Positions 1 to 8,135 are shown, counted from the first letter of the stretch. The stretch: 64,000 nucleotides of DNA from an uncultured Pseudovibrio sp. (GCA_947496145.1 CANMBS010000005.1:147744-211743), one strand, 5' to 3'. Numbers and translations: made by a program. The notes: generated by a model from the letters alone, not told the origin.

Positions 1-125
1 ATAAACGGGCCAGCAGCCTTCAGACGATCACCAAGACCACTGAGGAAGTCGAGATGCGCTTCGCGGGTCTTCTGACGAAGGTCTTCATGGTGTGCCTTGT
101 CTGTGCAGATGAGAGCGTACAGCAT
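1..125 (-). CDS. YciI-family protein, N-terminal part (runs off window)
   Basis: The minus strand from the ATG at 125 reads MLYALICTDK, followed by a KTREAHLDFL stretch, and stays open to the window edge (41 codons). This matches the start of YciI-like dimeric alpha-beta barrel proteins, which are small and often of unknown catalytic role. YciI genes commonly lie beside gpsA in alphaproteobacteria, which fits the gpsA gene upstream on the same strand. The 183-bp gap after gpsA means it may have its own promoter. The call rests on about 40 residues only. Confidence 0.7.
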   Translation of the reverse strand, partial: MLYALICTDKAHHEDLRQKTREAHLDFLSGLGDRLKAAGPF

Positions 126-308
126 ATTGGATACTCCAGTCGCGGGTTTCTACCCAACCTTTTAAAGCATCGAGCACGAAATTTAAATTGCTGCGATGCT
201 CCAACTTTAAGTCTTGCGCCATCCCTTCGGGAACTTCTCCGGCCCCATGGAGGGATATGCTTAAATACCTGATTCTTCATCAGGTTAAATTCAGTGTAGA
301 GGATTCTA

Positions 309-1325
309 CTAGGGGTGACTCTCCCGTTTGAGGGGGCGCGTCATTAAGTCGCTTAATGCTTGAGACAATTCAATTTTTCCAGCAACGATCAATGAAACAG
401 CTTTTGCAATCGGCATATCAACGCCGTGTTGCTCAGCCAGAGAAACGGCGATTTTGGCAGAATGTGCTCCTTCCGCCAGTTTTTGTCCCGGAGCAACAAG
501 CTCTTCTGCGGTTCGGCCCTGACCTATCTTGAGACCAAAAGCAAAGTTTCGTGATTGGGTGGAAGAGCAAGTCAGAACCAAATCACCCAGCCCTGACAGG
601 CCGGTTAATGTTTCACTTTTTGCATTCATCGCCATGCCGAGGCGGGTTAACTCTGCGAAGCCGCGGGCGGTGAGCGCTGCTTGCGCACTTGCGCCAAGGC
701 CATAGCCCACTGCGGCACCGCAAGCGATAGCAAGAACATTTTTCAGGGCCCCGCCAATTTGCACGCCGATCAGATCATCGGTTGCATAAGGACGGAAGCT
801 GCTGGAGGCAAGGGCGGCTGAAAGCTGGTCTGCGACAGCCCCATCTTCAGCGGCGATGGTGATGGCAGTTGGCAGACCTCTGGCCACATCATGTGCAAAG
901 CTGGGACCAGAAAGAGCTGCCGGAACGGCCTGCGGTGCAAGGTCCTTGATGATCTGAGAAAGCATTTGCCCTGTTGCCTGCTCAATTCCCTTGGCACACA
1001 GAACAATTGGTGCTTTGGGCTTCAGGAAAGGCGAAATTGCTTCTGTCATAGTGCGTGTGGTTTGCGCCGGAGTAACAAGCAACAGAGCGTCAGCTCCTGT
1101 TACGGCCTGTTCCAGACTGGTCGTTGCAACGATGTGCTCTTCCCAGGTTATGCCGGGAAGATATTTCGGGTTTTGCCTGCTGCTGTTGATTGCGCCCACG
1201 GTTTCAGCATCACGCGCCCAAAGGATAACTTCACGACCGGCTCTTGCAGCAGCCAAAGCGAGTGCGGTTCCCCACGAGCCGCCGCCAATGACTGCGATCT
1301 TGTTCAGAGCAGTGGTCATGTTCAT
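309..1325 (-). CDS. gpsA: NAD(P)-dependent glycerol-3-phosphate dehydrogenase
   Basis: Reduces dihydroxyacetone phosphate to sn-glycerol 3-phosphate, the backbone for phospholipid synthesis; cytosolic. The 338-residue length is normal for GpsA. The N-terminal Rossmann motif is GGGSWGTALA, followed by the family blocks CAKGIE near residue 112, LSGPSFAHDVA near 140 and GALKNVLAI near 190 (containing the catalytic lysine), and GLSGLGDLVLTCSS near 245. The start MNMTT lies 5 bp after the stop of the upstream Nudix gene, so the two are probably co-transcribed. A start at the second Met is equally possible. No abnormality seen. Confidence 0.96.
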   Translation of the reverse strand: MNMTTALNKIAVIGGGSWGTALALAAARAGREVILWARDAETVGAINSSRQNPKYLPGITWEEHIVATTSLEQAVTGADALLLVTPAQTTRTMTEAISPFLKPKAPIVLCAKGIEQATGQMLSQIIKDLAPQAVPAALSGPSFAHDVARGLPTAITIAAEDGAVADQLSAALASSSFRPYATDDLIGVQIGGALKNVLAIACGAAVGYGLGASAQAALTARGFAELTRLGMAMNAKSETLTGLSGLGDLVLTCSSTQSRNFAFGLKIGQGRTAEELVAPGQKLAEGAHSAKIAVSLAEQHGVDMPIAKAVSLIVAGKIELSQALSDLMTRPLKRESHP

Positions 1326-1330
1326 GTTCC

Positions 1331-1810
1331 TTAGTGGCTAATGTTCAATCGTTCACACAGTTGCCTGAGAGGGAGATCAAACCCGCCAAGCATGGCTAGA
1401 CTGGACTTAGTTTCGTTATCCGCCAAATCAACCCAGAAGAAGCGAAAGAGGATAGGATCTCCACCATCATTTGGCGACATCTCATAGTGATCCCATGTTT
1501 CTTTTGCTTTTTCCTGAACTTTAAGATGGAAAAAGACGCTCCTATGGAGTTCTGGTCCCATCGTGCGATCGTCTTCGTACTGGTAGTCGTATTTGTCAAA
1601 GGGTTCCAGGGCACCCGTTACGATCAGGCCGGTTTCTTCTTCGAATTCCCGCTTTGCCGCGATCAGGTAACTTTCGCCGGGATCTAATGTTCCGCCGGGA
1701 ACCTGAAAACTGCCCGAGATGTTGGTTTCTGGTTCGTCAAATACAAGCAGGTGGGTGCCACAGGTCATATAGACATAAGCTTTGTGTCGAGGTTGCAATG
1801 TGATCTCCAT
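1331..1810 (-). CDS. Nudix hydrolase
   Basis: A 159-residue cytosolic Nudix protein that probably hydrolyses a nucleoside diphosphate linked to another group; the substrate cannot be read from sequence. The Nudix box is complete: GTLDPGESYLIAAK followed by REFEEETGL, giving G-x5-E-x7-REUxEExGU. Its glutamates bind the catalytic divalent metal. It is the first gene of the unit Nudix-gpsA, separated from gpsA by 5 bp. Upstream lies a 547-bp non-coding stretch that probably holds the promoter. Confidence 0.9.
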   Translation of the reverse strand: MEITLQPRHKAYVYMTCGTHLLVFDEPETNISGSFQVPGGTLDPGESYLIAAKREFEEETGLIVTGALEPFDKYDYQYEDDRTMGPELHRSVFFHLKVQEKAKETWDHYEMSPNDGGDPILFRFFWVDLADNETKSSLAMLGGFDLPLRQLCERLNISH

Positions 1811-2357
1811 CCTGAATCACTTAAATGAATGTTGTGAGCTGGGGAGGGTACGTGCAGGAGTTTGGTGCAATCAAGGCAAGATGTGGTCTTGTACATGACA
1901 AGTGGAAATTGCACCACATGGCCTCCCATGCAGTGTTGAATATAAGAAGCCCGAATAACGGGATGGGCAAGGCAAGCAGGCAATGCCTGCGCAGTATAGT
2001 TAAGTTAGTTTCTTCGGCATTGGCTATTTGCCTTGCCCAGACGTTTTTGCAGGAGGCTAAGGCCAAGCTCCAAAAGACACTTGGAAGAGCTAAGACCGTT
2101 GGAAAGCCTCAGTTCTCAGTGCTGGCGCCCTTTGGTTTGACCGGACATCCGCTATCCCTCAACACTGTTGGCGAAAGGGGAACCTCCACGAACCCGCTGG
2201 ATGATACGTTACCTCACCCAGTAGCCCCGTCCAGCCCACACCAAACCGAAGGACGTTCCCCCGACTGCCCGAATGCGTGAGCCTGAGAATGATTATGCAG
2301 GAGATTTAGGGAGGGGGGATAAGTTTTCAGCGCCATCAACTCTAAGATATGCGAAAT
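1811..2357. other. Non-coding stretch with clustered inverted repeats
   Basis: No convincing gene. The open frames here lack recognisable domains and a ribosome site. The stretch contains an ATGTGGT/ACCACAT inverted repeat (about 1880-1918) enclosing CTTGT-acatg-ACAAG, a CCCG-aataa-CGGG repeat near 1949-1961, and GCAGGCA-a-TGCCTGC at 1976-1990. These may be operators or RNA hairpins upstream of the Nudix-gpsA unit. Confidence 0.4.
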
Positions 2358-2972
2358 TTAGCCGTTGCCGGGCTTGTAAATTGCAGCAAAGCGCGTTGTG
2401 GCTCTCTGTGCTCTTTGTTGGACATCTTTTCCAAGCGGTTCTGGTAGAACACCAGTCACCCTGCGAATCTGCATGTCTCCCACAAGCAGTGCCACATACA
2501 ACTCTGCGGCTTCCGCAACATGCGTAAATGAGAGAATTCCCTCTGCTTTCAACCTGTCAAGCAATGCTGCAAGAAGCGGCAAGACCCGGTCCCGCCCAGC
2601 TTCAGCCAGTGCTTGCCCCAACTCACCGGAAACTTCAGCATCAACTACTGCTGCCCTGTTAAGTGCCACAGCACGCGGGCTAAGCAGCATAGCAAGCAAT
2701 CGCTCTCCGATAGTTTCAAGTGCTTTAAGTGAAGGCTCTGCTTTGCTTAGTTCATGTTCAAGCTGCACAGCAACCAACTCTGAATTTTGCGCAACCAAAT
2801 CGCGGAATAAACCCTGCTTGTTGCCATACCAGCGGTACAACGTCTCATTAGAAGCCTTCGCTTTCTTTGCGATGCTGAGCATGGATGTACCTGCGTATCC
2901 TTTTTCTGCAAGTACCTGATAAGCAGCTTCGGCGATCTGCTTTTGCCTCGCGGCTTTCTTCTCATCGCGCAC
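2358..2972 (-). CDS. TetR/AcrR-family transcriptional regulator
   Basis: One-component repressor type. The N-terminal helix-turn-helix lies at about residues 8-55 (QIAEAAYQVLAEKGYAGTSM, then SIAKKAKASNETLYRWYGNK and GLFRDLV), followed by an all-helical ligand domain. I chose the GTG at 2972 (204 aa) because GGGAGAG lies about 6 bp upstream of it. The longer frame to 3020 starts with an unlikely MLPYCCVRF extension. It is divergent from the DUF6544-type gene starting at 3068 with less than 100 bp between them, so that gene is a likely target. Ligand unknown. Confidence 0.85.
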   Translation of the reverse strand: MRDEKKAARQKQIAEAAYQVLAEKGYAGTSMLSIAKKAKASNETLYRWYGNKQGLFRDLVAQNSELVAVQLEHELSKAEPSLKALETIGERLLAMLLSPRAVALNRAAVVDAEVSGELGQALAEAGRDRVLPLLAALLDRLKAEGILSFTHVAEAAELYVALLVGDMQIRRVTGVLPEPLGKDVQQRAQRATTRFAAIYKPGNG

Positions 2973-3067
2973 GTCAACTCTCCCTATTGACAGAAACCGT
3001 ACACAACAATACGGTAACATTCAATCCGTACACATTATTACGTTTTCATATTTCCACGGAGACCATC

Positions 3068-3919
3068 ATGCGCGCACTCAAAGCTTCACTCGCCCTTTCT
3101 CTTTCAGCTATCGCTTTAGCAACCACATATATCGGCTACTCTGTCTGGCGCACTGAGGCTGACATCAAAGCCCATCAGCAAAACGTGATTGCTCTGGCTC
3201 AGCAAGCAAGTGCCCCCGTCTGGGATCAGGCTTCATTGGCTGCACTTCCTGCCGTCGTGCAACGCTACGTTCAATTCACCTTTCCCAATGGCCCAGCAAA
3301 CATTTCTCATGTCTCGATGAAAATGGAAGGACAGTTCCGCCGCCCGCAAATGGAGGAATTCGCCCCAACCACAGCCGAGCAGATTGTCGCTGCGACAACC
3401 CCGGCACTTGCCTTTTCTGCAACAACCCCGATCATTCCGGGCGTCTGGGCCAGAGCTTATGATGCCTATGCAAATGCCAGAATGGAGATGAAGGCTAAGA
3501 TTCTCTCCACCATCACCGTAGTGGACGAGACTGAAACACCACAACTCAACACAACATCATTGCGCCGCTGGTTGCTGGAAAGCCCGCTTTACCCTGTCGC
3601 CCTGCTCCCCGGCGGTCCTGTCACATGGGAAGCAGTTGATGATACAAGGGCCAGAGCAACTGTCACCATGAGTGGATATTCAGCATCTTTACTGGCAACT
3701 TTTAGAAAAGACGGAAGCCTAGAGCGCTTTGATGCGGAAGAGGACGGCGATCTGACAACGCCCTATCATGGTTCTGGAGAACACGTTTACCGTACTGACT
3801 ACAGAGAAGTTTCAGGCATGATGATCCCCCACAAGTTCATCATCGCCCGTGCCGCAAAAGGTAAGATCATGCCATTCTGGGACGGCCACCTCACCAATAT
3901 TGTCTTCCAGAACCGCTAA
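3068..3919 (+). CDS. DUF6544-type membrane-anchored protein
   Basis: 283 residues with one N-terminal membrane segment or signal anchor (LALSLSAIALATTYIGYSVW). The body has blocks I associate with the DUF6544 family: LPAVVQRYVQF, a TTPIIPGVWARAYDAYANAR stretch, RRWLLESPLYPVALLPGG and ARATVTMSG. The biochemical role of the family is not known to me. The ATG at 3068 has GGAG about 7 bp upstream. An in-frame extension back to 2885 would overlap the divergent regulator and is rejected. It is divergent from the TetR gene, probably its regulator, and ends in a strong terminator. Confidence 0.72.
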   Translation: MRALKASLALSLSAIALATTYIGYSVWRTEADIKAHQQNVIALAQQASAPVWDQASLAALPAVVQRYVQFTFPNGPANISHVSMKMEGQFRRPQMEEFAPTTAEQIVAATTPALAFSATTPIIPGVWARAYDAYANARMEMKAKILSTITVVDETETPQLNTTSLRRWLLESPLYPVALLPGGPVTWEAVDDTRARATVTMSGYSASLLATFRKDGSLERFDAEEDGDLTTPYHGSGEHVYRTDYREVSGMMIPHKFIIARAAKGKIMPFWDGHLTNIVFQNR

Positions 3920-3928
3920 AAGTCAAAG

Positions 3929-3956
3929 ACCTCCACCAGAGGTGGAGGTTTATTTT
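3929..3956 (+). terminator. Rho-independent terminator after the DUF6544-type gene
   Basis: ACCTCCACC-aga-GGTGGAGGT is a perfect 9-bp stem with a 3-base loop, followed by TTATTTT. It lies 10 bp after the stop codon. Confidence 0.9.
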
Positions 3957-3962
3957 ACTTAC

Positions 3963-3990
3963 AAAAAAGGCACCCTCACGGATGCCCTTT
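3963..3990 (-). terminator. Terminator of asd
   Basis: Read on the minus strand: GGCATCC-gtga-GGGTGCC (7-bp stem with one G-T wobble) followed by TTTTTT. It lies 25 bp after the asd stop codon. Confidence 0.85.
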
Positions 3991-4015
3991 ACAATCTCAG
4001 GAATTGCCGACCCGC

Positions 4016-5053
4016 TTACGCAGCGGCGGCTGCCTTTGGCTGGATCAGGCCACGGTTCACCAGAACCTCAGCAATCTGTACGGTGTTCAGCGCAGCACCT
4101 TTACGCAGGTTATCAGAAACAACCCACATGTTCAGGCCGTTCTCAACGGTCGCATCTTCGCGGATACGGGATACGTAGGTCGCATCTTCGCCGGCGCACT
4201 CGTAAGGAGTGACATAGCCACCGTCTTCACGCTTATCGACAACCAGAATGCCTGGCGCTTCACGCAGCAAATCCTGAGCTTCTTCAGGAGAAAGTGGGTT
4301 TTCCAGTTCCATGTTAACGGACTCGGAGTGACCCACAAACACAGGCACACGAACAGCGGTACAGGTTACCTTGATGGTCGGATCCAGCATCTTCTTGGTC
4401 TCAGCCAGAACCTTCCACTCTTCCTTGGTGTAACCGTCTTCCATGAACTCATCGATATGCGGGATCACGTTAAACGCAATACGCTTGGTGAACTTCTGCG
4501 GCTCAATCGGATCATTCACGAACACAGCACGGGTCTGATTGAACAGCTCATCCATCGCTTCCTTACCGCCACCAGAAACGGACTGATAAGTGGATACGAC
4601 GAGACGCTTGATGCCAGCTTTCTCATGAATTGGCTTCAAAGCAACAACCAGCTGCGCAGTGGAGCAATTCGGGTTCGCGATAATGTTCTTCTTTTTGAAG
4701 TCAACAATATCATCAGCGTTCACTTCCGGCACGATAAGCGGCACATCCTGATCATAGCGCCATGCAGAAGAATTATCGATCACAACACAGTTCTTCGCTG
4801 CAATCTTTGGTGCCCATTCCTTTGCAATAGAACCGCCAGCAGACATCAGACAAATGTCAACGGAGGAGAAGTCAAAGTTCTCCATAGCCTGCACTTTGAG
4901 TGTTTTGTCGCCGAAAGAAATCTCTTTGCCCTGAGAGCGACGGGACGCCAGCGCCACCACTTCATCAGCAGGAAAACCGCGCTCTGCCAGAATCTCCAGC
5001 ATTTCTGCGCCCACATTGCCGGTAGCACCCGCAATCGCAACCTTATAACCCAT
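4016..5053 (-). CDS. asd: Aspartate-semialdehyde dehydrogenase
   Basis: Converts aspartyl phosphate to aspartate semialdehyde with NADPH, the branch point to lysine/diaminopimelate, threonine and methionine. 345 residues, normal for the family. The N-terminal Rossmann motif is GATGNVGAEML. The catalytic cysteine lies in NPNCSTAQ near residue 132, and the STYQSVSGGG block near 160 and CTAVRVPVFVGHS near 230 are intact. The start MGYKVAIAG has AGAGGA about 9 bp upstream. It is preceded by an unusual Thr/Met/Lys-rich leader peptide and GC-rich fold, so expression is probably attenuated by the pathway's end products. A truncated copy of its 5' end lies near 8.9 kb. Confidence 0.97.
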   Translation of the reverse strand: MGYKVAIAGATGNVGAEMLEILAERGFPADEVVALASRRSQGKEISFGDKTLKVQAMENFDFSSVDICLMSAGGSIAKEWAPKIAAKNCVVIDNSSAWRYDQDVPLIVPEVNADDIVDFKKKNIIANPNCSTAQLVVALKPIHEKAGIKRLVVSTYQSVSGGGKEAMDELFNQTRAVFVNDPIEPQKFTKRIAFNVIPHIDEFMEDGYTKEEWKVLAETKKMLDPTIKVTCTAVRVPVFVGHSESVNMELENPLSPEEAQDLLREAPGILVVDKREDGGYVTPYECAGEDATYVSRIREDATVENGLNMWVVSDNLRKGAALNTVQIAEVLVNRGLIQPKAAAAA

Positions 5054-5063
5054 TGGTTTTGTC

Positions 5064-5156
5064 CTCTTTCGTCTCCCCCGCTGAGCCGCCGAGGAGCTTC
5101 GCCCCCTCAGGCTGGCCCTCTAGCGCCCTCCGTCCCGGGGAGAGCGCGGGAAAGAG
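5064..5156 (-). promoter_or_regulatory. Putative attenuator / Shine-Dalgarno-sequestering fold of asd
   Basis: On the transcript, immediately after the leader stop, CTCTTTC (plus-strand 5150-5156) can pair perfectly with GAAAGAG (5064-5070), which overlaps the asd Shine-Dalgarno AGAGGA. Between them is a 9-bp hairpin GCGCTCTCC-ccgggac-GGAGGGCGC with one G-T wobble (5123-5147). I found no U-tract, so translational attenuation is more likely than an intrinsic terminator. All three elements are conserved in the second copy near 9.0 kb. The mechanism is inference. Confidence 0.6.
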
Positions 5157-5164
5157 AGGCACCG

Positions 5165-5275
5165 TCAGGCGGTGGTCTTAGTCGTTGTAGTGGTGGTCGT
5201 CTTGGTCATCATCGCGGTCACTTTTGCAGCAGACATCATGCCCGCAGCTTTAGCTGTGGTGCGCATGCGTTTCAT
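5165..5275 (-). CDS. Thr/Met/Lys-rich leader peptide of asd (36 aa)
   Basis: An ATG at 5275 opens a 36-codon frame ending at TGA 5165-5167, 111 bp before asd. It contains 13 Thr, 6 Met and 5 Lys codons; the C-terminal part reads MMTKTTTTTTTKTTA. Thr, Met and Lys are exactly the amino acids made downstream of the Asd reaction, as expected of a leader at which ribosomes stall when those tRNAs are uncharged. The Shine-Dalgarno is poor, and internal ATG pairs (MM at residues 13-14 and 22-23) are alternative starts. A diverged copy with the same TKTTA ending exists at 9066-9191. Attenuation by Thr-rich leaders is established for thr operons of enterobacteria; its use on asd here is my inference. 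Confidence 0.65.
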   Translation of the reverse strand: MKRMRTTAKAAGMMSAAKVTAMMTKTTTTTTTKTTA

Positions 5276-5329
5276 CGTGTCTGTGCTGCGAAGGAACATT
5301 CCGCGAGACTCTTTCCCAATAAATAGATC

Positions 5330-5364
5330 GCGAGTTTCATGCCTTCACTGGCAAGATTTGTCAA
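5330..5364 (-). promoter_or_regulatory. Candidate promoter of the asd leader
   Basis: Minus strand TTGACA (5364-5359) is a perfect -35 hexamer, followed after 17 bp by a weak CATGAA -10. The transcript would start about 55-60 bp before the leader ATG. The same GTTGACAAAT string precedes the second leader (9250-9255). The -10 assignment is uncertain. Confidence 0.45.
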
Positions 5365-5517
5365 CAGTCTTTGAGTGGAGAGCTACCTTAGCCTTTGTCA
5401 TAGTGTCTGCTACGCATCAACAAAGTCGCATAATTTCGCGATTTACTTCAAAGAGTCTTCATTCAGGCAAAACTAAAAACTGATGTAAGCTCAATGTTTA
5501 AATCTCACAGTCCCTAA

Positions 5518-6405
5518 TCAGATAGTATTCTGACCAAACCGGCGTTCAACCACCCGGAACAATAAGGACGCAGCAAAACACAGGATGAAATAAAGGAATG
5601 CGGTAGTGATCCAGGCCTCAAAAATTGCTCGGGTGGAGGTAACCAGCTCCAGCGTTTTGAGGGTAAGCTCCTGAACGGAGATTACGGAGATAATCGCGCT
5701 GTCTTTAATGAGGGCAATGAGTTGATTGGTGAGTGGCGGCAACATTTTGCGTATGGCCTGAGGCAACACGACCAGCCGCATTTGCAAGCTCCAGCTCATT
5801 CCTAAAGCTTTAGCTGCATCATGCTGACCCTGCGGGATAGCCTGAATTCCTGCCCGCACAATTTCAGCAACAAACGCACTTTCCAGCAGGGCCAGCGCAA
5901 CAACCCCGGAAATTAAAGAGGGAAAGCGCCGCATATCGCCAAAGAAGAAACTCCAGATCTCCGCATTGTCACCTTTTGCGATACGACGTGCCCAGCCTTC
6001 CAGATTAAGTGCATTGGCAATCTGATCAGACAGGAAGAAAAAGAAAATAAAGATGACTACGATAGGCGGAATGTTGCGCAGCACCTCCACATAGGTGCGC
6101 GATAACATGCGTATGGTCAAGTTTTGGCTGGTTCTGGCACTACCAATAAGGATGCCAAAGATAAGAGCCAGAATACTGGCGTAGATACTGATGCGCAGAG
6201 TACCTAAAAAACCATCAAGAAGGATGTTGCTGACCCAGCTCTGCGTGTTTGCATCCCAGCGAATGATATAGTTTGGAATAATATCCCAGCGCCAGTTGTA
6301 ATTGAGCACAGAACTGACCCGATACCAGACAAAGGCCAGCAAGCCGATGAGCAGCGCAGCGATGAGGTAGTCCGCCCAATGGAGTTTTTTCAGCGTTGAT
6401 CGCAT
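5518..6405 (-). CDS. Amino-acid ABC transporter permease (GltK/GlnP type)
   Basis: Inner-membrane permease of a polar amino acid importer, 295 aa. An N-terminal membrane segment and a periplasmic loop are followed by the conserved permease core from about residue 65, with the EAA loop EIVRAGIQAIPQGQHDAAKALG near 180-200 that docks the ATPase. It belongs to the three-gene unit permease(7299-8135), binding protein, permease. Each permease gene is full length, so they probably form a heterodimer. No ATPase gene is present in the unit. Substrate unknown, probably a polar amino acid. Confidence 0.88.
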   Translation of the reverse strand: MRSTLKKLHWADYLIAALLIGLLAFVWYRVSSVLNYNWRWDIIPNYIIRWDANTQSWVSNILLDGFLGTLRISIYASILALIFGILIGSARTSQNLTIRMLSRTYVEVLRNIPPIVVIFIFFFFLSDQIANALNLEGWARRIAKGDNAEIWSFFFGDMRRFPSLISGVVALALLESAFVAEIVRAGIQAIPQGQHDAAKALGMSWSLQMRLVVLPQAIRKMLPPLTNQLIALIKDSAIISVISVQELTLKTLELVTSTRAIFEAWITTAFLYFILCFAASLLFRVVERRFGQNTI

Positions 6406-6430
6406 AACTGCTCTTTTTTATTCCAGAAGG

Positions 6431-6455
6431 AGAAAAGCCCTACTAGGGCTTCTCT
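6431..6455 (-). terminator. Intercistronic hairpin between binding protein and permease
   Basis: Minus strand AGAGAAGCCC-tagta-GGGCTTTTCT forms a 10-bp stem with one weak pair. It sits in the 65-bp gap after the binding-protein gene. Such hairpins often protect the binding-protein mRNA 3' end or partially terminate, so that the binding protein is made in excess over the permease. Confidence 0.6.
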
Positions 6456-6470
6456 CAGATCGCTTAATTA

Positions 6471-7289
6471 TTAATCTGGTTTTCCCCACTCAAAGCCGCG
6501 GAACCAGAAGTCCTGACGCCCTTTGAGCCATCCATTGTTCATATGGATTTCGATCCAGTTGTTGAAGAAGTTAGTCGCATCCGGGTCACCCTTACGATAG
6601 GCAAAAGACTCACCGATGGCGAGATAAGTGTCTTCAAACGGCGTCCACAGCACCTCTGGGTGATTGCGAATTTCAACAGCCGGGGTTGGGTCTGGCACCA
6701 GAGTGGCGTGAGCGTTGCCGTTCAGCACTTCCTGAATCATTGCGCCATCTTCATCGAACTGTAGCAAATTTGCCTTTGGAAACAACTGTTCAGCAGAAGT
6801 TGCACTGGCTGTACCACGGCGTGCAGAGAATGTGATATCTGGCGAATTAAAATCCTCCAGCGACATGCCTTCTGTAAGCTGCTTATTGGCAAGCAGGCGT
6901 TGGCCGCTGAGAGCATATGGCGTCGAGAAATTTACCGTCAGGTTGCGTTGCGGTGTGCGGGTCATGCCAGAAATGATGACATCGAACTTTTTGGAAAGCA
7001 GAGCTGGAATAATCCCATCCCATGCAGTTGGCACAAATTCGGCTTCAACACCCATATCTTCAGCCAGTTTGCGTCCTACATCCAATTCAAAACCAATCAG
7101 CTCGCCATTCTTATCGCGCATGGACCACGGCTTAAACAGGGATACGCCGATCTTGATCGCGCCGCGATCCTTAATGGTTTCGATGACACTCTCTGAAGAG
7201 AGATCTTGTGTGGTATCTGCCAGAGCTGACGTAGACAGTGCTGTCAAAGCGACCATCGCCGCACTCATTATGGACTTCATAAATCTCAT
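6471..7289 (-). CDS. Amino-acid ABC transporter periplasmic binding protein
   Basis: 272 aa with a Sec signal peptide (MKSIMSAAMVALTALSTSALA, cleavage before DTTQ). The mature part is an SBP_bac_3 domain: IKDRGAIKIGVSLFKPW at its start, FELDVGRKLAEDMG near 70, FDVIISGMTRTPQR near 105 and RRGTASATSAEQLFPKA near 155. It delivers its ligand to the two permeases flanking its gene; it lies 9 bp after the upstream permease gene. The order permease-SBP-permease without an ATPase is uncommon. The ligand cannot be deduced safely. Confidence 0.9.
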   Translation of the reverse strand: MRFMKSIMSAAMVALTALSTSALADTTQDLSSESVIETIKDRGAIKIGVSLFKPWSMRDKNGELIGFELDVGRKLAEDMGVEAEFVPTAWDGIIPALLSKKFDVIISGMTRTPQRNLTVNFSTPYALSGQRLLANKQLTEGMSLEDFNSPDITFSARRGTASATSAEQLFPKANLLQFDEDGAMIQEVLNGNAHATLVPDPTPAVEIRNHPEVLWTPFEDTYLAIGESFAYRKGDPDATNFFNNWIEIHMNNGWLKGRQDFWFRGFEWGKPD

Positions 7290-7298
7290 TGCTACTTC

Positions 7299-8135
7299 CT
7301 AAACGAGAGGTATAGTTTTAATATCAGTGGTTGTACGAAGGCTCTGTGTTAAACGGGTCTCTATCTTGCTGGCGAACATGGTCAGCAACAAGGTGGCGCA
7401 TAGATATATGGCGGCAACCGTCAACCAGATCTCGAAACTCATGTAGGTCTTCGAGATAATATTGCGACCAACTGTGGTGAGTTCCACCACTGCAATGACA
7501 CTGACGATCGACGAGTTTTTGATCAGATGAATGGCTTCGTTTGTGAGCGGCGGCACGACCACACGCAGAGCCTGCGGCACGAGGATGAAGCGATAAACCT
7601 GAGGGGTTGTAAGCCCCAGTGAACGCCCTGCTTCCCGTTGTCCATCGGGAACCGAAGCAAGCCCTGCTCTGAAAATTTCCGAAATCAACGCCCCATGAAA
7701 TGCTGCCAGACATAAAATGCTGGCCCAATAGCGGTCCATGCCGAAGATAGGACCAAGTACATAATAAAACAGGTAGAGTAGCACCAGCAGCGGCATATTG
7801 CGGATGAACTCCAGATAGATGTTTGCTGTCCACCTGCCCACGATCAGCTCAGACTGACGTAAGGATGCAATCACCCCACCAACAGCGATTGCAATTACAA
7901 ACGCAACTGAAGATAAGAGGACCGACGCGGCCAGCCCATCAAACAGAACACCCGGAGTGAACCTTGTCTCCGAAATCTTAAGAAGGTACGGAGTGACACG
8001 GTTCCATTGCCAGTTATACCCCATAGACTGCGCACCCGCATAGGCCGCATAGGCAATAGCAGCCATGATCAGCAGATATAGGGATACAGCAGCGGATTTG
8101 GTATTCAATACCGTTTTGACTGAGCGCAGTTGCAC
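7299..8135 (-). CDS. Amino-acid ABC transporter permease (GltJ/GlnP type)
   Basis: 278-aa inner-membrane permease, first gene of the ABC unit. Membrane segments occur near residues 15-35, 65-90, 110-135, 150-170 and 240-265. The EAA loop is EIFRAGLASVPDGQREAGRSLG, followed by RFILVPQALRVVVPPLTNEA. The start is a GTG (MQLRSVKT) without a clear Shine-Dalgarno, so a slightly different start is possible. It probably pairs with the 295-aa permease at the end of the unit. No ATPase gene exists between here and 9.5 kb. Confidence 0.87.
   Translation of the reverse strand: MQLRSVKTVLNTKSAAVSLYLLIMAAIAYAAYAGAQSMGYNWQWNRVTPYLLKISETRFTPGVLFDGLAASVLLSSVAFVIAIAVGGVIASLRQSELIVGRWTANIYLEFIRNMPLLVLLYLFYYVLGPIFGMDRYWASILCLAAFHGALISEIFRAGLASVPDGQREAGRSLGLTTPQVYRFILVPQALRVVVPPLTNEAIHLIKNSSIVSVIAVVELTTVGRNIISKTYMSFEIWLTVAAIYLCATLLLTMFASKIETRLTQSLRTTTDIKTIPLV

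Noticed and set aside
1825..2280. 151-codon plus-strand frame
   Set aside because: No domain, no ribosome site, composition unlike a protein, and it covers a repeat-rich intergenic stretch.
4004..5326. 440-codon plus-strand frame
   Set aside because: Antisense of asd and its leader; its His/Arg-rich translation is the shadow of the real gene.
5172..5483. Valine-rich plus-strand frame (MVLVVVVVVVLV)
   Set aside because: It is the reverse complement of the Thr codon run of the asd leader; the minus-strand leader explains it better.
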